This document shows, piece by piece, positions 52,676 to 61,829 of a DNA stretch of 64,000 nt. The notes below the pieces were generated by a model. It was given only the letters and a program-made list of their open reading frames with translations. It was not told where the DNA came from and did no database searches. Within the stretch, counting starts at the first letter, position 1. Each line of letters begins with the position of its first letter. Location of the stretch: the NCBI GenBank assembly GCA_963804005.1, contig CAWDOP010000010.1, forward strand, positions 62,001 through 126,000, read 5' to 3'. The position numbers were made by a program, and so were the translations under genes. This stretch comes from JAGXRK01 sp963804005. GTDB lineage: Bacteria > Bacteroidota > Ignavibacteria > Ignavibacteriales > Ignavibacteriaceae.

Positions 52676-52879
52676 CTACTGGTCTTCAAATTGCTTCGTT
52701 TTGTCCCGATTAACGGAAAACACACTAAATGCTGTATCCAGCATTATCATAGCAGACTTTAAAATACCTAGAAGCGTTATGGTCAAAATGTTCTTATATA
52801 ACAGATTTCTCTTAATGCTTTTTTTCAATTTTGAATTAAAATCCGATGATAAGTTAAATTCTCTTTTGGGATCAGTCAT
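52676..52879 (-). CDS. small membrane protein coupled to ECF sigma factor
   Basis: 67 residues: hydrophilic N-terminus (DPKREFNLSSDFNSKLKKSIKRN) and one hydrophobic span (ILTITLLGILKSAMIMLDTAFSVFSV), then a short charged tail. Its ATG lies within the last codons of the sigma factor (stop overlaps by 8 bases), showing translational coupling. Position suggests an anti-sigma-type partner, though no zinc anti-sigma motif is present, so this is inference. Too short for known RseA-like proteins. Confidence 0.6.
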   Translation of the reverse strand: MTDPKREFNLSSDFNSKLKKSIKRNLLYKNILTITLLGILKSAMIMLDTAFSVFSVNRDKTKQFEDQ

Positions 52880-53453
52880 TTAAACTCTTAAGTATTGTTA
52901 TAAATTTTTCTTTTGCTCTTTGGATTTTCATTTTTACAGCCGGAATTGTAGTGTTAATCCTTTTCCCAATTTCTGTAAAATTTAATCCCTTGAAATATTT
53001 GAAGATGAATACCTTCCTATAAAGGAAACTTAATTTTCTTAATGTATTGCCTATTACTCCCCAAAAGTATTTCTCATCATACTTTGAGAATACTGACAAA
53101 TAAATATTATTGATATCAACATCGCCATCTACCGAAACATGGTATTTCCAAAATTTTCGTTTTCTTGTTAAAATCATACTCAAACAAACATTTGTAACAA
53201 TTCTGATAAGCCAGGTTTTTAATTCTGATTCCAGTCTAAAATTATTAATTCCAAAATAAACCCTGATAAAAACTTCCTGCGCCGCATCTTCAGCATCCAT
53301 TTGATTTGACAGCTTTTCATAAGACATTCGATAAACATAGTTTTTATACCTATCAACTAACTCCTCAAAGGCTGTTTCAATATCGGGTAACTCGACTTGG
53401 CATCTTTTTACTAAATCAAAATCACTAAGACTTTGATAATTAGTTTTATTCAT
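52872..53453 (-). CDS. ECF-type RNA polymerase sigma factor
   Basis: 193 residues. Region 2: AFEELVDRYKNYVYRMSYEKLSNQMDAEDAAQEVFIRVYFGI and FRLESELKTWLIRIVTNVCLS; region 4: VFIFKYFKGLNFTEIGKRINTTIPAVKMKIQRAKEK, with the usual helix-turn-helix. No extra C-terminal domain. ECF sigma factors redirect RNA polymerase on an envelope signal and are usually held by a membrane anti-sigma. Followed by the coupled 67-residue membrane protein and the MscS-like gene. Confidence 0.92.
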   Translation of the reverse strand: MNKTNYQSLSDFDLVKRCQVELPDIETAFEELVDRYKNYVYRMSYEKLSNQMDAEDAAQEVFIRVYFGINNFRLESELKTWLIRIVTNVCLSMILTRKRKFWKYHVSVDGDVDINNIYLSVFSKYDEKYFWGVIGNTLRKLSFLYRKVFIFKYFKGLNFTEIGKRINTTIPAVKMKIQRAKEKFITILKSLND

Positions 53454-53557
53454 TTTTCAATTAGACTTTAAATAATGGCAGAAATAACACTTCGAATAAA
53501 AAAAATATTTAAAATTCATAAATGACAAAATATCAGCCCTTTATAGCAATATTTTAA

Positions 53558-55363
53558 CTATTCATCATTTTCCTCATCGGGCACTAATGCGATAATGCTC
53601 TGATTTGGCTTGGGAGTTCTTTCACTTTCGGCGGTTATAACATTCAACTGTTTATCTTCAGTTATGACAAACAACAAAATGACTTCATTGCCATAATGTT
53701 TAAGATAGGCAGAAAAATCAAATTCTTCAGTTAACTTACTGGTTTTAATTATTGAACCGGAGGCTAGTTTGTTAGTTAAATAATTGAAGTTGATATTGTC
53801 ACCAAACAAATATCTTCCGCGCAAATGTTGTGGCAAAAAAGACGGATCAGTTCCTTTTAATTTTCCTTCTGGCTTAAGTTGATATATTTCTTTTGAATCA
53901 AATAAATCTCTCAAGTGTAAACAAGCAAGTGAGTTTGCTTCGTCATTGGAAGTAAGCGCTAAAAGTTTACCTATTCCGTCCAAACTAAGTTCATCAATAA
54001 GTTGTTCGGATAATGCGCTAACCTGATAGGCGGGAATTTCAGCCATTCTAGCCTTGTAAATATTTTCACGATTTGTGTCAATTACGGCAACTGAAAATTC
54101 ATTTTCGTTTAATACCTTCGCTAATTTTATACCCCAGGAATGAGCTCCAACTAATAATACTCCTTGCGGATTTGCTTGTGCTACTTTCAAATAGCGCGCC
54201 AATGGTGCAGCGGTTAGTCCATATAATGCTACAGTTCCAACTATCACAATAAATGTAATCGGAACAAGAAATTCAGTTTGTGGGAGATTAGTTTCTGCCA
54301 AGCGTAATGCAAAAATGGAAGAAACTGCGGCGGCAACAATTCCGCGCGGAGCCATCCATGAAAGGAACACTCTTTCTTTCCAGGAAAATCCACTTCCAAT
54401 AGTTGACAGGAAAACAGAAGCCGGTCTTGCAATAAATACTAAGATCGATAAAAATATTAAACTGGTATATGAAAGATTCTGAAAAACAGTGAAGTCAAGT
54501 CGTGCTGACAAAATAATAAACAAAAAGGAAATAATTAATACACTAAGATTTTCTTTAAACTCCAGTATATGTTTTACCGTTACAAATTTTTGATTTGCCA
54601 TAACAATGCCCATTAATGTTGTGGCTAACAACCCGGATTCAGCTTGCAACACATCAGATGTTATGAAGGCAGCAACGACTAACGATAATGTAACGGTTTC
54701 CTGAAGAAAGTCCGGAATCCAAAACTTCTTAAGAAGCAAGACTAAAAACCAGGCGAACATAAATCCGACAATACTTCCAAACAAAAGAGTTTTGCCAAGA
54801 CTAACTAAAACAACCAGACTTGCTTCCTGAAATCCACCAATAAGTATCGCCTCAAAAACGAGAAGAGCAAGCAATGCACCAATAGGATCAATAACAATGC
54901 CTTCCCATTTCAAAATTTTTGCTACTTTCCCTATCGGGCGAATGTGCCTAAGAAGTGGGCCAATTACTGTGGGACCGGTTACAACAAGAATCGCTCCTAA
55001 AAGAATGGCAATTTGGAGATTGAGTCCAATAATATAATAAGCAGCGGATGCTGCAATAGCCCAGGTTATTAAAACTCCCGCAGTTAATAGAAGCAGTAAA
55101 GCACTACCAATTTTAGGCAGGCCTTTGATTTTTAAAGTTAGTCCTCCTTCAAATAAGATTAGTGCAACAGTAATGGAGACAATTGGTAACAGAATATCCC
55201 CCATAAGCTCGTCCGGTTTTAGAAAGCCCGTGAGCGGACCTGCAATAAAACCAAATATTAGTAGAAGTAGTATTGAGGGCAACTTAAGCCGCCAAGCCAG
55301 CCATTGCGCACCTATTCCAAGAATAATTATACTAGATAAAGTTATTAAAAAATATTCCGACAT
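53558..55363 (-). CDS. cation:proton antiporter with TrkA-N domain
   Basis: 601 residues. Ten to twelve membrane segments of the CPA1-type fold (ILLLLIFGFIAGPLTGFLKP; ILLGAILVVTGPTVIGPLLRHIRP; the acidic site region VIDPIGALLALLVFE; WMAPRGIVAAAVSSIFAL), then a Rossmann TrkA-N-like domain (VLLVGAHSWGIKLAKVLNENEFSVAVIDTN) and a TrkA-C-like tail. Exchanges Na+ or K+ for protons at the inner membrane, with NAD(H)-type regulation. It lies 104 bases upstream of the ECF sigma gene on the same strand. Confidence 0.93.
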   Translation of the reverse strand: MSEYFLITLSSIIILGIGAQWLAWRLKLPSILLLLIFGFIAGPLTGFLKPDELMGDILLPIVSITVALILFEGGLTLKIKGLPKIGSALLLLLTAGVLITWAIAASAAYYIIGLNLQIAILLGAILVVTGPTVIGPLLRHIRPIGKVAKILKWEGIVIDPIGALLALLVFEAILIGGFQEASLVVLVSLGKTLLFGSIVGFMFAWFLVLLLKKFWIPDFLQETVTLSLVVAAFITSDVLQAESGLLATTLMGIVMANQKFVTVKHILEFKENLSVLIISFLFIILSARLDFTVFQNLSYTSLIFLSILVFIARPASVFLSTIGSGFSWKERVFLSWMAPRGIVAAAVSSIFALRLAETNLPQTEFLVPITFIVIVGTVALYGLTAAPLARYLKVAQANPQGVLLVGAHSWGIKLAKVLNENEFSVAVIDTNRENIYKARMAEIPAYQVSALSEQLIDELSLDGIGKLLALTSNDEANSLACLHLRDLFDSKEIYQLKPEGKLKGTDPSFLPQHLRGRYLFGDNINFNYLTNKLASGSIIKTSKLTEEFDFSAYLKHYGNEVILLFVITEDKQLNVITAESERTPKPNQSIIALVPDEENDE

Positions 55364-55696
55364 ATATTAACCTAAACTCAATCGTTGTTTGGAAAAGATC
55401 ATTTATAGTTAAATATTAAATGTTTAGAACAACAAAGGGCTTTTATCATTCAAATAAATTTTTCTCATACAAATCAAGTTGTGAATAATATAACAAAAGA
55501 TAAAATGACTGACTAAAATAGTTTTTAAATCAATTAGTTTAAGCAAGAGATATCTTTAAGAAGATTTGTTAAACTATAAGGTTTTTACTCGTTTTAATGC
55601 CAAAACATAGCATCTTTATTGGCTTATTTAGTTTATTTTACTGATTTTTAAGTGGTGAAATTTTAATAATATTTTCTAAAAACGGAGATTGATTTT
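55364..55696. other. 333-bp divergent intergenic region
   Basis: AT-rich with no coding frame recognised; must carry the antiporter and DUF1015 promoters. No TAnnTTTG box and no strong hairpin seen. Confidence 0.6.
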
Positions 55697-56944
55697 ATGG
55701 CTGTTATTAGACCTTTTAAAGCACTAAGACCTACGGAAGAAAAAGCTCAACTTGTTGCAAGTGTTCCATACGATGTTGTTAATCGTGAAGAAGCAAAAAA
55801 GTTTGCCAAAGGAAATCCATTAAGTTATCTACACATCACAAGATCAGAAATTGACTTGCCCGATGTTAAAGATGTTTATTCAAAAGATGTCTATCTAAAA
55901 GCAAAAGAAAATCTTGATAAGATAATTAAGCAAGCTCCTTTAAAGATTGATGAAAAACCTCATTTCTATCTTTATCGCTTGATAATGGATGGACGAGCAC
56001 AAACGGGAATTTGTGCAACTTTTTCTGTTGATGATTATAACAAAGATATAATTCTAAAACACGAAAAAACTCGTAAAGTAAAAGAAGATGACAGAACGAA
56101 TCACATCGTTACTACCGAAGCACAAACAGGAATTGTATTTTTAACTTATCGCGGTGTTAAAACAGTTAATGAGCTTGTAAATAAAACGATGAAAACATTT
56201 AAACCGTTATATGATTTTACTGCGCCGGACGGCATCCAGCACACAGTTTGGATTATGCCCGATGAATACAATGAAATGATCATAAATGAGTTTAAGAAAA
56301 TTGAAAAACTTTACATTGCAGATGGACACCACCGTGCAAAAAGTGCTTCTCGCGCTAAAGAAGAAAAGATGAAATCAAATTCGAATCATAAGGGAAACGA
56401 AGAGTATAATTATTTTATTGCCGTTCTCTTTCCCGAAGATCAGTTGAAGATTCTTCCTTACAATAGAGTTGTGTTTGATCTTAATGGATTAAGCAATGAA
56501 GATTTTCTAAACGCTGTAAGTGAAAAATTTGAAATAACTCAAACTACAGAGAAAGAACCAAAAGTTCAGAAGAACTTTTGTCTGTATCTAGATAAAAAAT
56601 GGTATTTGCTTAAATCACGTGACTCTATTCTCGCAAGTTTATCGCTTGAAAAATCTGTTGGCGAAAAACTTGATGCAAGCATACTGGAAAATTTTTTACT
56701 CCGACCAATTTTGGGAATCGAAGATATCCGCACAAGCAATAGAATAGATTTCATAGGAGGAATACGCGGAACAAAGGAACTTGAGAAACTTGTTGATTCA
56801 GGTAAAGCTGCAGTGGCATTTTCACTTTACCCTGTTAGTCTTAATGATCTTATAAACATCTCGGACGCTGGTGAAGTTATGCCGCCAAAATCAACATGGT
56901 TTGAACCAAAACTTAGAGATGGATTACTAACGCACTTAATTTAA
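55697..56944 (+). CDS. DUF1015 family protein
   Basis: 415 residues, typical length. N-terminal FKALRPTEEKAQLVASVPYDVVNREEAKKFA, and mid-region signatures LKHEKTRKVKEDDRTNH and YIADGHHRAKSA, with PYNRVVFDLNGL later. The family is a domain of unknown function found next to serine-biosynthesis genes in many bacteria. CGGAG precedes the ATG; it lies 32 bases before serC and so shares its operon. Confidence 0.92.
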   Translation: MAVIRPFKALRPTEEKAQLVASVPYDVVNREEAKKFAKGNPLSYLHITRSEIDLPDVKDVYSKDVYLKAKENLDKIIKQAPLKIDEKPHFYLYRLIMDGRAQTGICATFSVDDYNKDIILKHEKTRKVKEDDRTNHIVTTEAQTGIVFLTYRGVKTVNELVNKTMKTFKPLYDFTAPDGIQHTVWIMPDEYNEMIINEFKKIEKLYIADGHHRAKSASRAKEEKMKSNSNHKGNEEYNYFIAVLFPEDQLKILPYNRVVFDLNGLSNEDFLNAVSEKFEITQTTEKEPKVQKNFCLYLDKKWYLLKSRDSILASLSLEKSVGEKLDASILENFLLRPILGIEDIRTSNRIDFIGGIRGTKELEKLVDSGKAAVAFSLYPVSLNDLINISDAGEVMPPKSTWFEPKLRDGLLTHLI

Positions 56945-56976
56945 ATCGCGCAGAAAACATAGAAGGAAATATTATT

Positions 56977-58080
56977 ATGGAAAAACGTATATATAATTTT
57001 AGTGCTGGTCCGGCAGTTTTACCGGAAGAAGTATTACTTGAAGCTCAAAAAGAATTATTTGCGCTCCCCGGAGTAGGAATGTCAGTTATGGAAATAAGCC
57101 ATCGTTCCAAAACATTCGATGCAATTCTTCAGGAAGCAAAAGAAAACTTAAAGAAGCTTCTTGATATTCCCGATAATTATGCGATTCTCTTTCTTCAAGG
57201 AGGCGCCAGTTTACAATTTTCGATGGTTCCCCTAAACTTAATGCCACCGAAAAATAAAGCAGATTACATTTCAACGGGAAGCTGGTCTAAAAAAGCAATT
57301 AAAGAAGCAAAACGTGTTGGCTCGGTAAACATTGCTGCCACAACCGAAGAATCCGAAGGCGATAAAAAATATTTTAAAAGAATTCCAAAACAAAGTGAGC
57401 TAAAACTTGATCCGGACGCTACTTATGTTCACTTCACATCCAATAATACAATATTCGGGACACAGTTTCACACCGAACCGGAAGTTGGAACCGTTCCATT
57501 AGTATGCGACGCATCTTCGGATATTCTTTACAAAAAAATTGATGTGACGAAATATGGAATGCTCTATGCCGGGGCACAAAAAAATATTGGTCCTTCCGGC
57601 GTAACATTAATAATTATGAGAAAGGACTTGCTTGAAAGAAGTCAGGATTCTCTTCACACGATGTTAAACTATAAAACCCATGTTGATAATGATTCGATGT
57701 TTAATACTCCAAATACCTGGGGAATTTATATTATCAATCTTGTTGGCAGATATTTATTGAAGAATGGTGGACTTGATAAAATGTATAAAATAAATAAAAA
57801 GAAAGCGCAATTGCTTTATGATTGTATTGATCAAAGCAATGGATATTATAAAGGTCACGCTGAAAAAGATTCACGTTCACTAATGAATGTTACATTTAAT
57901 CTTACAACTCCGGACCTTGAGAAAAAGCTGATTGACGAAGCCACTAAAGCAGGGTTTAATGGATTGAAGGGCCATCGTTCTGTTGGCGGATTACGAGCAT
58001 CACTCTACAATGCATTTCCAACAAAAGGCGTTGAAGATCTTGTAGCTTTTATGAAGGACTTTCAGAAAAAGAACGGATAA
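56977..58080 (+). CDS. serC: phosphoserine aminotransferase
   Basis: 367 residues. Fold-type I PLP enzyme converting 3-phosphohydroxypyruvate and glutamate to phosphoserine, in serine and PLP-related biosynthesis. NFSAGPAVLPEEVL and LQGGASLQFSMVPLNL at the start, HFTSNNTIFGTQF, VCDASSDI and the PLP-lysine motif YAGAQKNIGPSG are all present; RASLYNAFP near the C-terminus binds substrate. AAGGA precedes the ATG. Second gene of the DUF1015 operon; hairpin follows. Confidence 0.97.
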   Translation: MEKRIYNFSAGPAVLPEEVLLEAQKELFALPGVGMSVMEISHRSKTFDAILQEAKENLKKLLDIPDNYAILFLQGGASLQFSMVPLNLMPPKNKADYISTGSWSKKAIKEAKRVGSVNIAATTEESEGDKKYFKRIPKQSELKLDPDATYVHFTSNNTIFGTQFHTEPEVGTVPLVCDASSDILYKKIDVTKYGMLYAGAQKNIGPSGVTLIIMRKDLLERSQDSLHTMLNYKTHVDNDSMFNTPNTWGIYIINLVGRYLLKNGGLDKMYKINKKKAQLLYDCIDQSNGYYKGHAEKDSRSLMNVTFNLTTPDLEKKLIDEATKAGFNGLKGHRSVGGLRASLYNAFPTKGVEDLVAFMKDFQKKNG

Positions 58081-58100
58081 ATTATACGTATATAATTGCG

Positions 58101-58140
58101 ATCCCCGATTCACCTGTTTTTAAGCGGGTTTGTCGGGGAT
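58101..58140. terminator. hairpin between serC and the M23 peptidase gene
   Basis: ATCCCCGA (58101-58108) and TCGGGGAT (58133-58140) with inner CCTG/CGGG pairing, in the convergent gap; likely bidirectional, though T-runs are weak. Confidence 0.65.
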
Positions 58141-58163
58141 AAGCAATAAAACTGCTTTCTACT

Positions 58164-60422
58164 TTACCTCAGTAAAATCATTTTTCTTGTTTGGACAAAA
58201 GAACCGGCGTTTATCTGGTAGAAATAAATCCCACTTGCAAATCCCGAAGGGACTCCTTTGGAGGTGCGACTGCCAACTGAGGATTGAAACTCAACCTCAT
58301 AGTTTCCCGCAGGTTTTTCCTCATCTACAAGTGTCGCTACTAAATTTCCCAATACATCATAAACATTTAAAGTTACAAAGTGTCTACTGCCTAATGCATA
58401 CTGAATACTGGTTGACGGGTTAAAAGGATTGGGATAATTCTGTTCTAATCTAAAAGTATAGTTGTTCCCCTCCTCATTTAAATTAACAGAAGAAATTCCG
58501 TTCTTAAAAGATACATCCATACTATCGAGAGAAGAATTTCCTTCTTCATCAAAAACCTCCACGTAAATTCTATATTCCGAATCATAATAATCTGAGGTGT
58601 TAAAAGAAAGACCTTTTTCGGAAATATCAATCAAGGAATCACCGTCGCTATTGGTTAGTATATGGTAAAAACCTCGAATCGGATCCATCCAGCTTGGTGA
58701 TGGGAGAGTTGCATCTCTCTTATAAAGAACTGTGGCATACGGTTCGTAGTAATTCGAATTATACATTTCATATTTATGGTTGAGAATATGTGCAAGCTTT
58801 CTTTCAAGGATAATTTCATTGTTACTTATCCTTTTTATCCAGTAATATATTTCATAGCCAGGTTGTTGCCATTCGGAATCACCGGAAGCATCAATAATTT
58901 GTACTATAATATCTATCTGACCGTATAAGCTATCGGGATTCATATAGTTGCTGGTTTCGTTAGTGCAAAATCCAAATAATGAACCTGGAAACACCTCAGC
59001 AATAATTGGTGAAATGGTATCATCAAGCGGAGTTAGGGCTAACATAGGATTAAAATTTATTCCCCATTCACCATCAGTATAAAGCCATACGATTCCTGAA
59101 TCTTTAATCTCAACGAAATGAATATGGCCCCACTCACTTGTCCATTCTACAATATCTCCAAGATAATCATGCTGCTGAACAGTATCTCCAACTTCCACCT
59201 GAATTGTTTCGGGAATAAGATGTGCATAAAGCCAACCGTCTGATACACCGGCATTTTGAGAGTCGCTAATCGCAACACGCCAATAAATATTTCCTCCAAG
59301 AGTGAGGACTAGCTTAACAATTCCGCTCTTTACTGCATAAGTCGGTTCACCTATTGGCGTAATTAAATCCAGTCCCTGGTGAAGATATGAATAATCCGAG
59401 CTACCGCCCATGTGTTGCTCATAATGATTCCATATCGTTCTCGTGCTGTCAAAGGGATAGTGTGGCCATGGTATTGGTTCAATGCTAGAGTTATCTTTCT
59501 TTTGAAGATTTGTCGTGGGAAAAATCGTTAATTCTCTTTTTTCTCCTTCAATATTCTGAACTTTACTTCCGTTGCTTTCATATATACGTATTACTCCTTG
59601 CGATTCCTTCTGGTTTTTTTTATGGATTCCCGTTGCAATTTTTTCTCCTATGATTTTTAAATCCCTAAATGATAAATCACCCGTCAACTCATCGGAAAAA
59701 AGTAATTGGGGATTATTTAAAGAGAACGCCTTTATATTTCTTTTATCTGTAATAACCAGAACATCGTTTTCGCTTGAAAGTGCAATTCGTCTTGGGAACA
59801 TGAAGTTCGAAATAAATTTATTTTTCAATAGTCCGTTTTGATATACCCTCACAAAATCTTCATCAGCTATAGCTATAAAGTTTCCTGTTTCGTCAAATGA
59901 AAAAGCAAGACCTTTTTCATATTCTTTAATAAATATCTGTGGGAACTCTATTGTAATTATTTTTTCAGTTGTTCTTGTTGCATAAATGTTTCCACTTTCA
60001 GAAAATAAAAACCCATTAGCTCTTTTAAATGTTCCGGAAAAAAGATTTTGCCCATCCGGTGAATAAAAGTGTAATGACAGTTCACCAATAAAATGTTTTG
60101 AATGATCATAAAAAACAATTATGCCACTGTTAGATATTTCAAAATCTGATCCCGGAGTTTTTACCATTGTAAAGAGTAAATCATCGTCTCGATAAAATTT
60201 CAAGTTATAAAGATTTCTCTGCTCATCAGTAACTTCACCAATTTCAAATGTGGATTTGAAGATTTGATTGGGGGAAAATCTTTCCCCCGACTGCCTGTTC
60301 ATTATGTTCTTAAATGTTCCATTTATCGACACTTTCAGATTATTTATTTCGTCGCCGGGATTCTCTTGTCCAAACAACTGAGAACACAAAAACATTATTA
60401 AAAAAAAGCTGAGATTCTTCAT
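58164..60422 (-). CDS. T9SS-secreted M23 family peptidase
   Basis: 752 residues. Signal peptide (FFLIMFLCSQLFGQ). N-terminal ~300 residues are beta-rich and repeat-like; the M23 domain (LysM-less) begins HYPFDSTRTIW, with the zinc sites YLHQGLDLI (near 347, H-x3-D) and WGHIHFVEI (near 432, H-x-H). An FN3/propeller-like middle follows, and a type IX sorting domain (QNYPNPFNPSTSI ... ASGIYFYQINAG) at the end, containing the inserted segment RTSKGVPSG (see repeat at 58242-58263). Likely cleaves peptidoglycan or peptides outside the cell. Confidence 0.88.
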   Translation of the reverse strand: MKNLSFFLIMFLCSQLFGQENPGDEINNLKVSINGTFKNIMNRQSGERFSPNQIFKSTFEIGEVTDEQRNLYNLKFYRDDDLLFTMVKTPGSDFEISNSGIIVFYDHSKHFIGELSLHFYSPDGQNLFSGTFKRANGFLFSESGNIYATRTTEKIITIEFPQIFIKEYEKGLAFSFDETGNFIAIADEDFVRVYQNGLLKNKFISNFMFPRRIALSSENDVLVITDKRNIKAFSLNNPQLLFSDELTGDLSFRDLKIIGEKIATGIHKKNQKESQGVIRIYESNGSKVQNIEGEKRELTIFPTTNLQKKDNSSIEPIPWPHYPFDSTRTIWNHYEQHMGGSSDYSYLHQGLDLITPIGEPTYAVKSGIVKLVLTLGGNIYWRVAISDSQNAGVSDGWLYAHLIPETIQVEVGDTVQQHDYLGDIVEWTSEWGHIHFVEIKDSGIVWLYTDGEWGINFNPMLALTPLDDTISPIIAEVFPGSLFGFCTNETSNYMNPDSLYGQIDIIVQIIDASGDSEWQQPGYEIYYWIKRISNNEIILERKLAHILNHKYEMYNSNYYEPYATVLYKRDATLPSPSWMDPIRGFYHILTNSDGDSLIDISEKGLSFNTSDYYDSEYRIYVEVFDEEGNSSLDSMDVSFKNGISSVNLNEEGNNYTFRLEQNYPNPFNPSTSIQYALGSRHFVTLNVYDVLGNLVATLVDEEKPAGNYEVEFQSSVGSRTSKGVPSGFASGIYFYQINAGSFVQTRKMILLR
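58242..58263. repeat. tandem mini-palindromes inside a T9SS sorting domain
   Basis: TCCC gaa GGGA (58242-58252) then CTCC ttt GGAG (58253-58263), read on the minus strand as ...RTSKGVPSGF... in a loop of the sorting domain. The pair matches a repeat unit seen as insertions in Bacteroidota-group genomes. Confidence 0.65.
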
Positions 60423-60539
60423 AATATATTTGTCCTGCTAAATATTATTCTTAACATAACTTTACTTAATAAATAATGCAAGGTTGCGAACAATATTCTT
60501 TGTGATTTTACAAAGATTAATAATGAACACAGATTTTCT

Positions 60540-60547
60540 TAAATTTG
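60540..60547 (+). promoter_or_regulatory. candidate -7 box TAAATTTG
   Basis: TAnnTTTG match 40 bases before the TTG start of the TraB-family gene; a second copy lies at 60566-60573. Confidence 0.42.
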
Positions 60548-60587
60548 CGGGTTAATTTTTAATGATAAATTTGTTACGAGATTTCTA

Positions 60588-61787
60588 TTGGATACAAAAA
60601 GTGATGTTTTTGCTGAAAAATACGGCGAAGATGTTCAGATTATTGAGTTAGCTGATAAACAATTTATTATTGTTGGAACGGCACACATCTCCCGTCAATC
60701 TGCTGATCTTGTAAAAAAAATAATTGAAGAAGAACGTCCTGATATCGTATGTGTTGAACTTGATGAAAAAAGGTTTAAAGCTTTATCAGAAAAAAACAGA
60801 TGGGAAAATCTTGATCTAAAAACCATCATTAGAGAAAAACAACTAAGCACCTTGATAATTAATCTTGTTCTTGCATCATATCAAAAAAAGCTTGGTGAAA
60901 AACTTGGAGTAACTCCGGGTACAGAACTTCTAGAAGCAACTAAGACTGCCGCCGAATTTAATATTCCAATTGAACTTTGCGATCGTGAAGTAAGAATAAC
61001 TCTTCGTCGGGCCTGGCGTTCCATGAGTTTTTGGCAAAAAATAAAATTCATGACCGGTGGATTAGCCGGATTGTTTGAAGATCAGGAAATCACTGAAGAG
61101 AAGTTAGCTGAGCTTAGAAGCAAAGATGTTCTTTCCGAAATGATGGGAGAACTCGGTAAAGTAATGCCCGTTCTTAAACAAGTTCTTATTGATGAGCGCG
61201 ATATTTACATTGCCGAGAAAATGAAACTTGCAAAAGGGAAAAAAATTGTATCGGTAGTCGGTGCCGGACACGTGAATGGAATAATAAATTATCTGAAAGA
61301 AGATCAATCTTTTAATCTTGAAGAAATAGAAAAAATTCCTCCAGCTTCCCCGGTTCTTAAAATCATTGGCTGGGGAATTCCAATAATTATTGTTGGCTCC
61401 ATTTTCTACATTGGTTTAAACAAAGGATTGACAGAAGCCGGTGATAATGCATTATTCTGGTTTTTAGCAAATGGAATTCCAAGTGCGCTGGGTGCTATTA
61501 TTGCTGTTGCTCATCCTTTTACGATTTTAATTTCATTCTTTGCCGCACCATTTACCAGCCTAACTCCTGTTATTGGAGCAGGATACGTTGCAGCATTTAT
61601 ACAAGCTTACTTTCAACCGCCTCTAGTTAAAGAATTTCAAACGGTAACGACTGATTTTAATAAACTATCTCAGTGGTGGAAGAACAAATTATTAAAAGTA
61701 TTTTTAGTATTTATACTTACAAGTCTAGGGAGCGTTGTTGGAACGTATGTTGGCTTCTTTGAAATAGTCTCCAATGTTTTTAATTGA
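60588..61787 (+). CDS. TraB/GumN-type membrane protein
   Basis: 399 residues. TraB-family signatures: IVGTAHISRQSADLVKKIIEEERPDIVCVELDEKRFKAL at about 27-65 and VVGAGHVNGIINYL later, ahead of 4-5 C-terminal membrane spans (IIGWGIPIIIVGSIFYIGL; LGAIIAVAHPFTILISFFAAPFTSLTPVIGAGYVAAF). These proteins resemble the pheromone-shutdown TraB and TIKI metalloproteases; two conserved GxxH motifs fit a metal site. The start is TTG at 60588; no clear ribosome site and no in-frame ATG near, so the exact start is uncertain. Confidence 0.82.
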   Translation: MDTKSDVFAEKYGEDVQIIELADKQFIIVGTAHISRQSADLVKKIIEEERPDIVCVELDEKRFKALSEKNRWENLDLKTIIREKQLSTLIINLVLASYQKKLGEKLGVTPGTELLEATKTAAEFNIPIELCDREVRITLRRAWRSMSFWQKIKFMTGGLAGLFEDQEITEEKLAELRSKDVLSEMMGELGKVMPVLKQVLIDERDIYIAEKMKLAKGKKIVSVVGAGHVNGIINYLKEDQSFNLEEIEKIPPASPVLKIIGWGIPIIIVGSIFYIGLNKGLTEAGDNALFWFLANGIPSALGAIIAVAHPFTILISFFAAPFTSLTPVIGAGYVAAFIQAYFQPPLVKEFQTVTTDFNKLSQWWKNKLLKVFLVFILTSLGSVVGTYVGFFEIVSNVFN

Positions 61788-61829
61788 AAATTTTGTTTTT
61801 TTACTTTGATCTTTTTTCTTTTATCCTGG

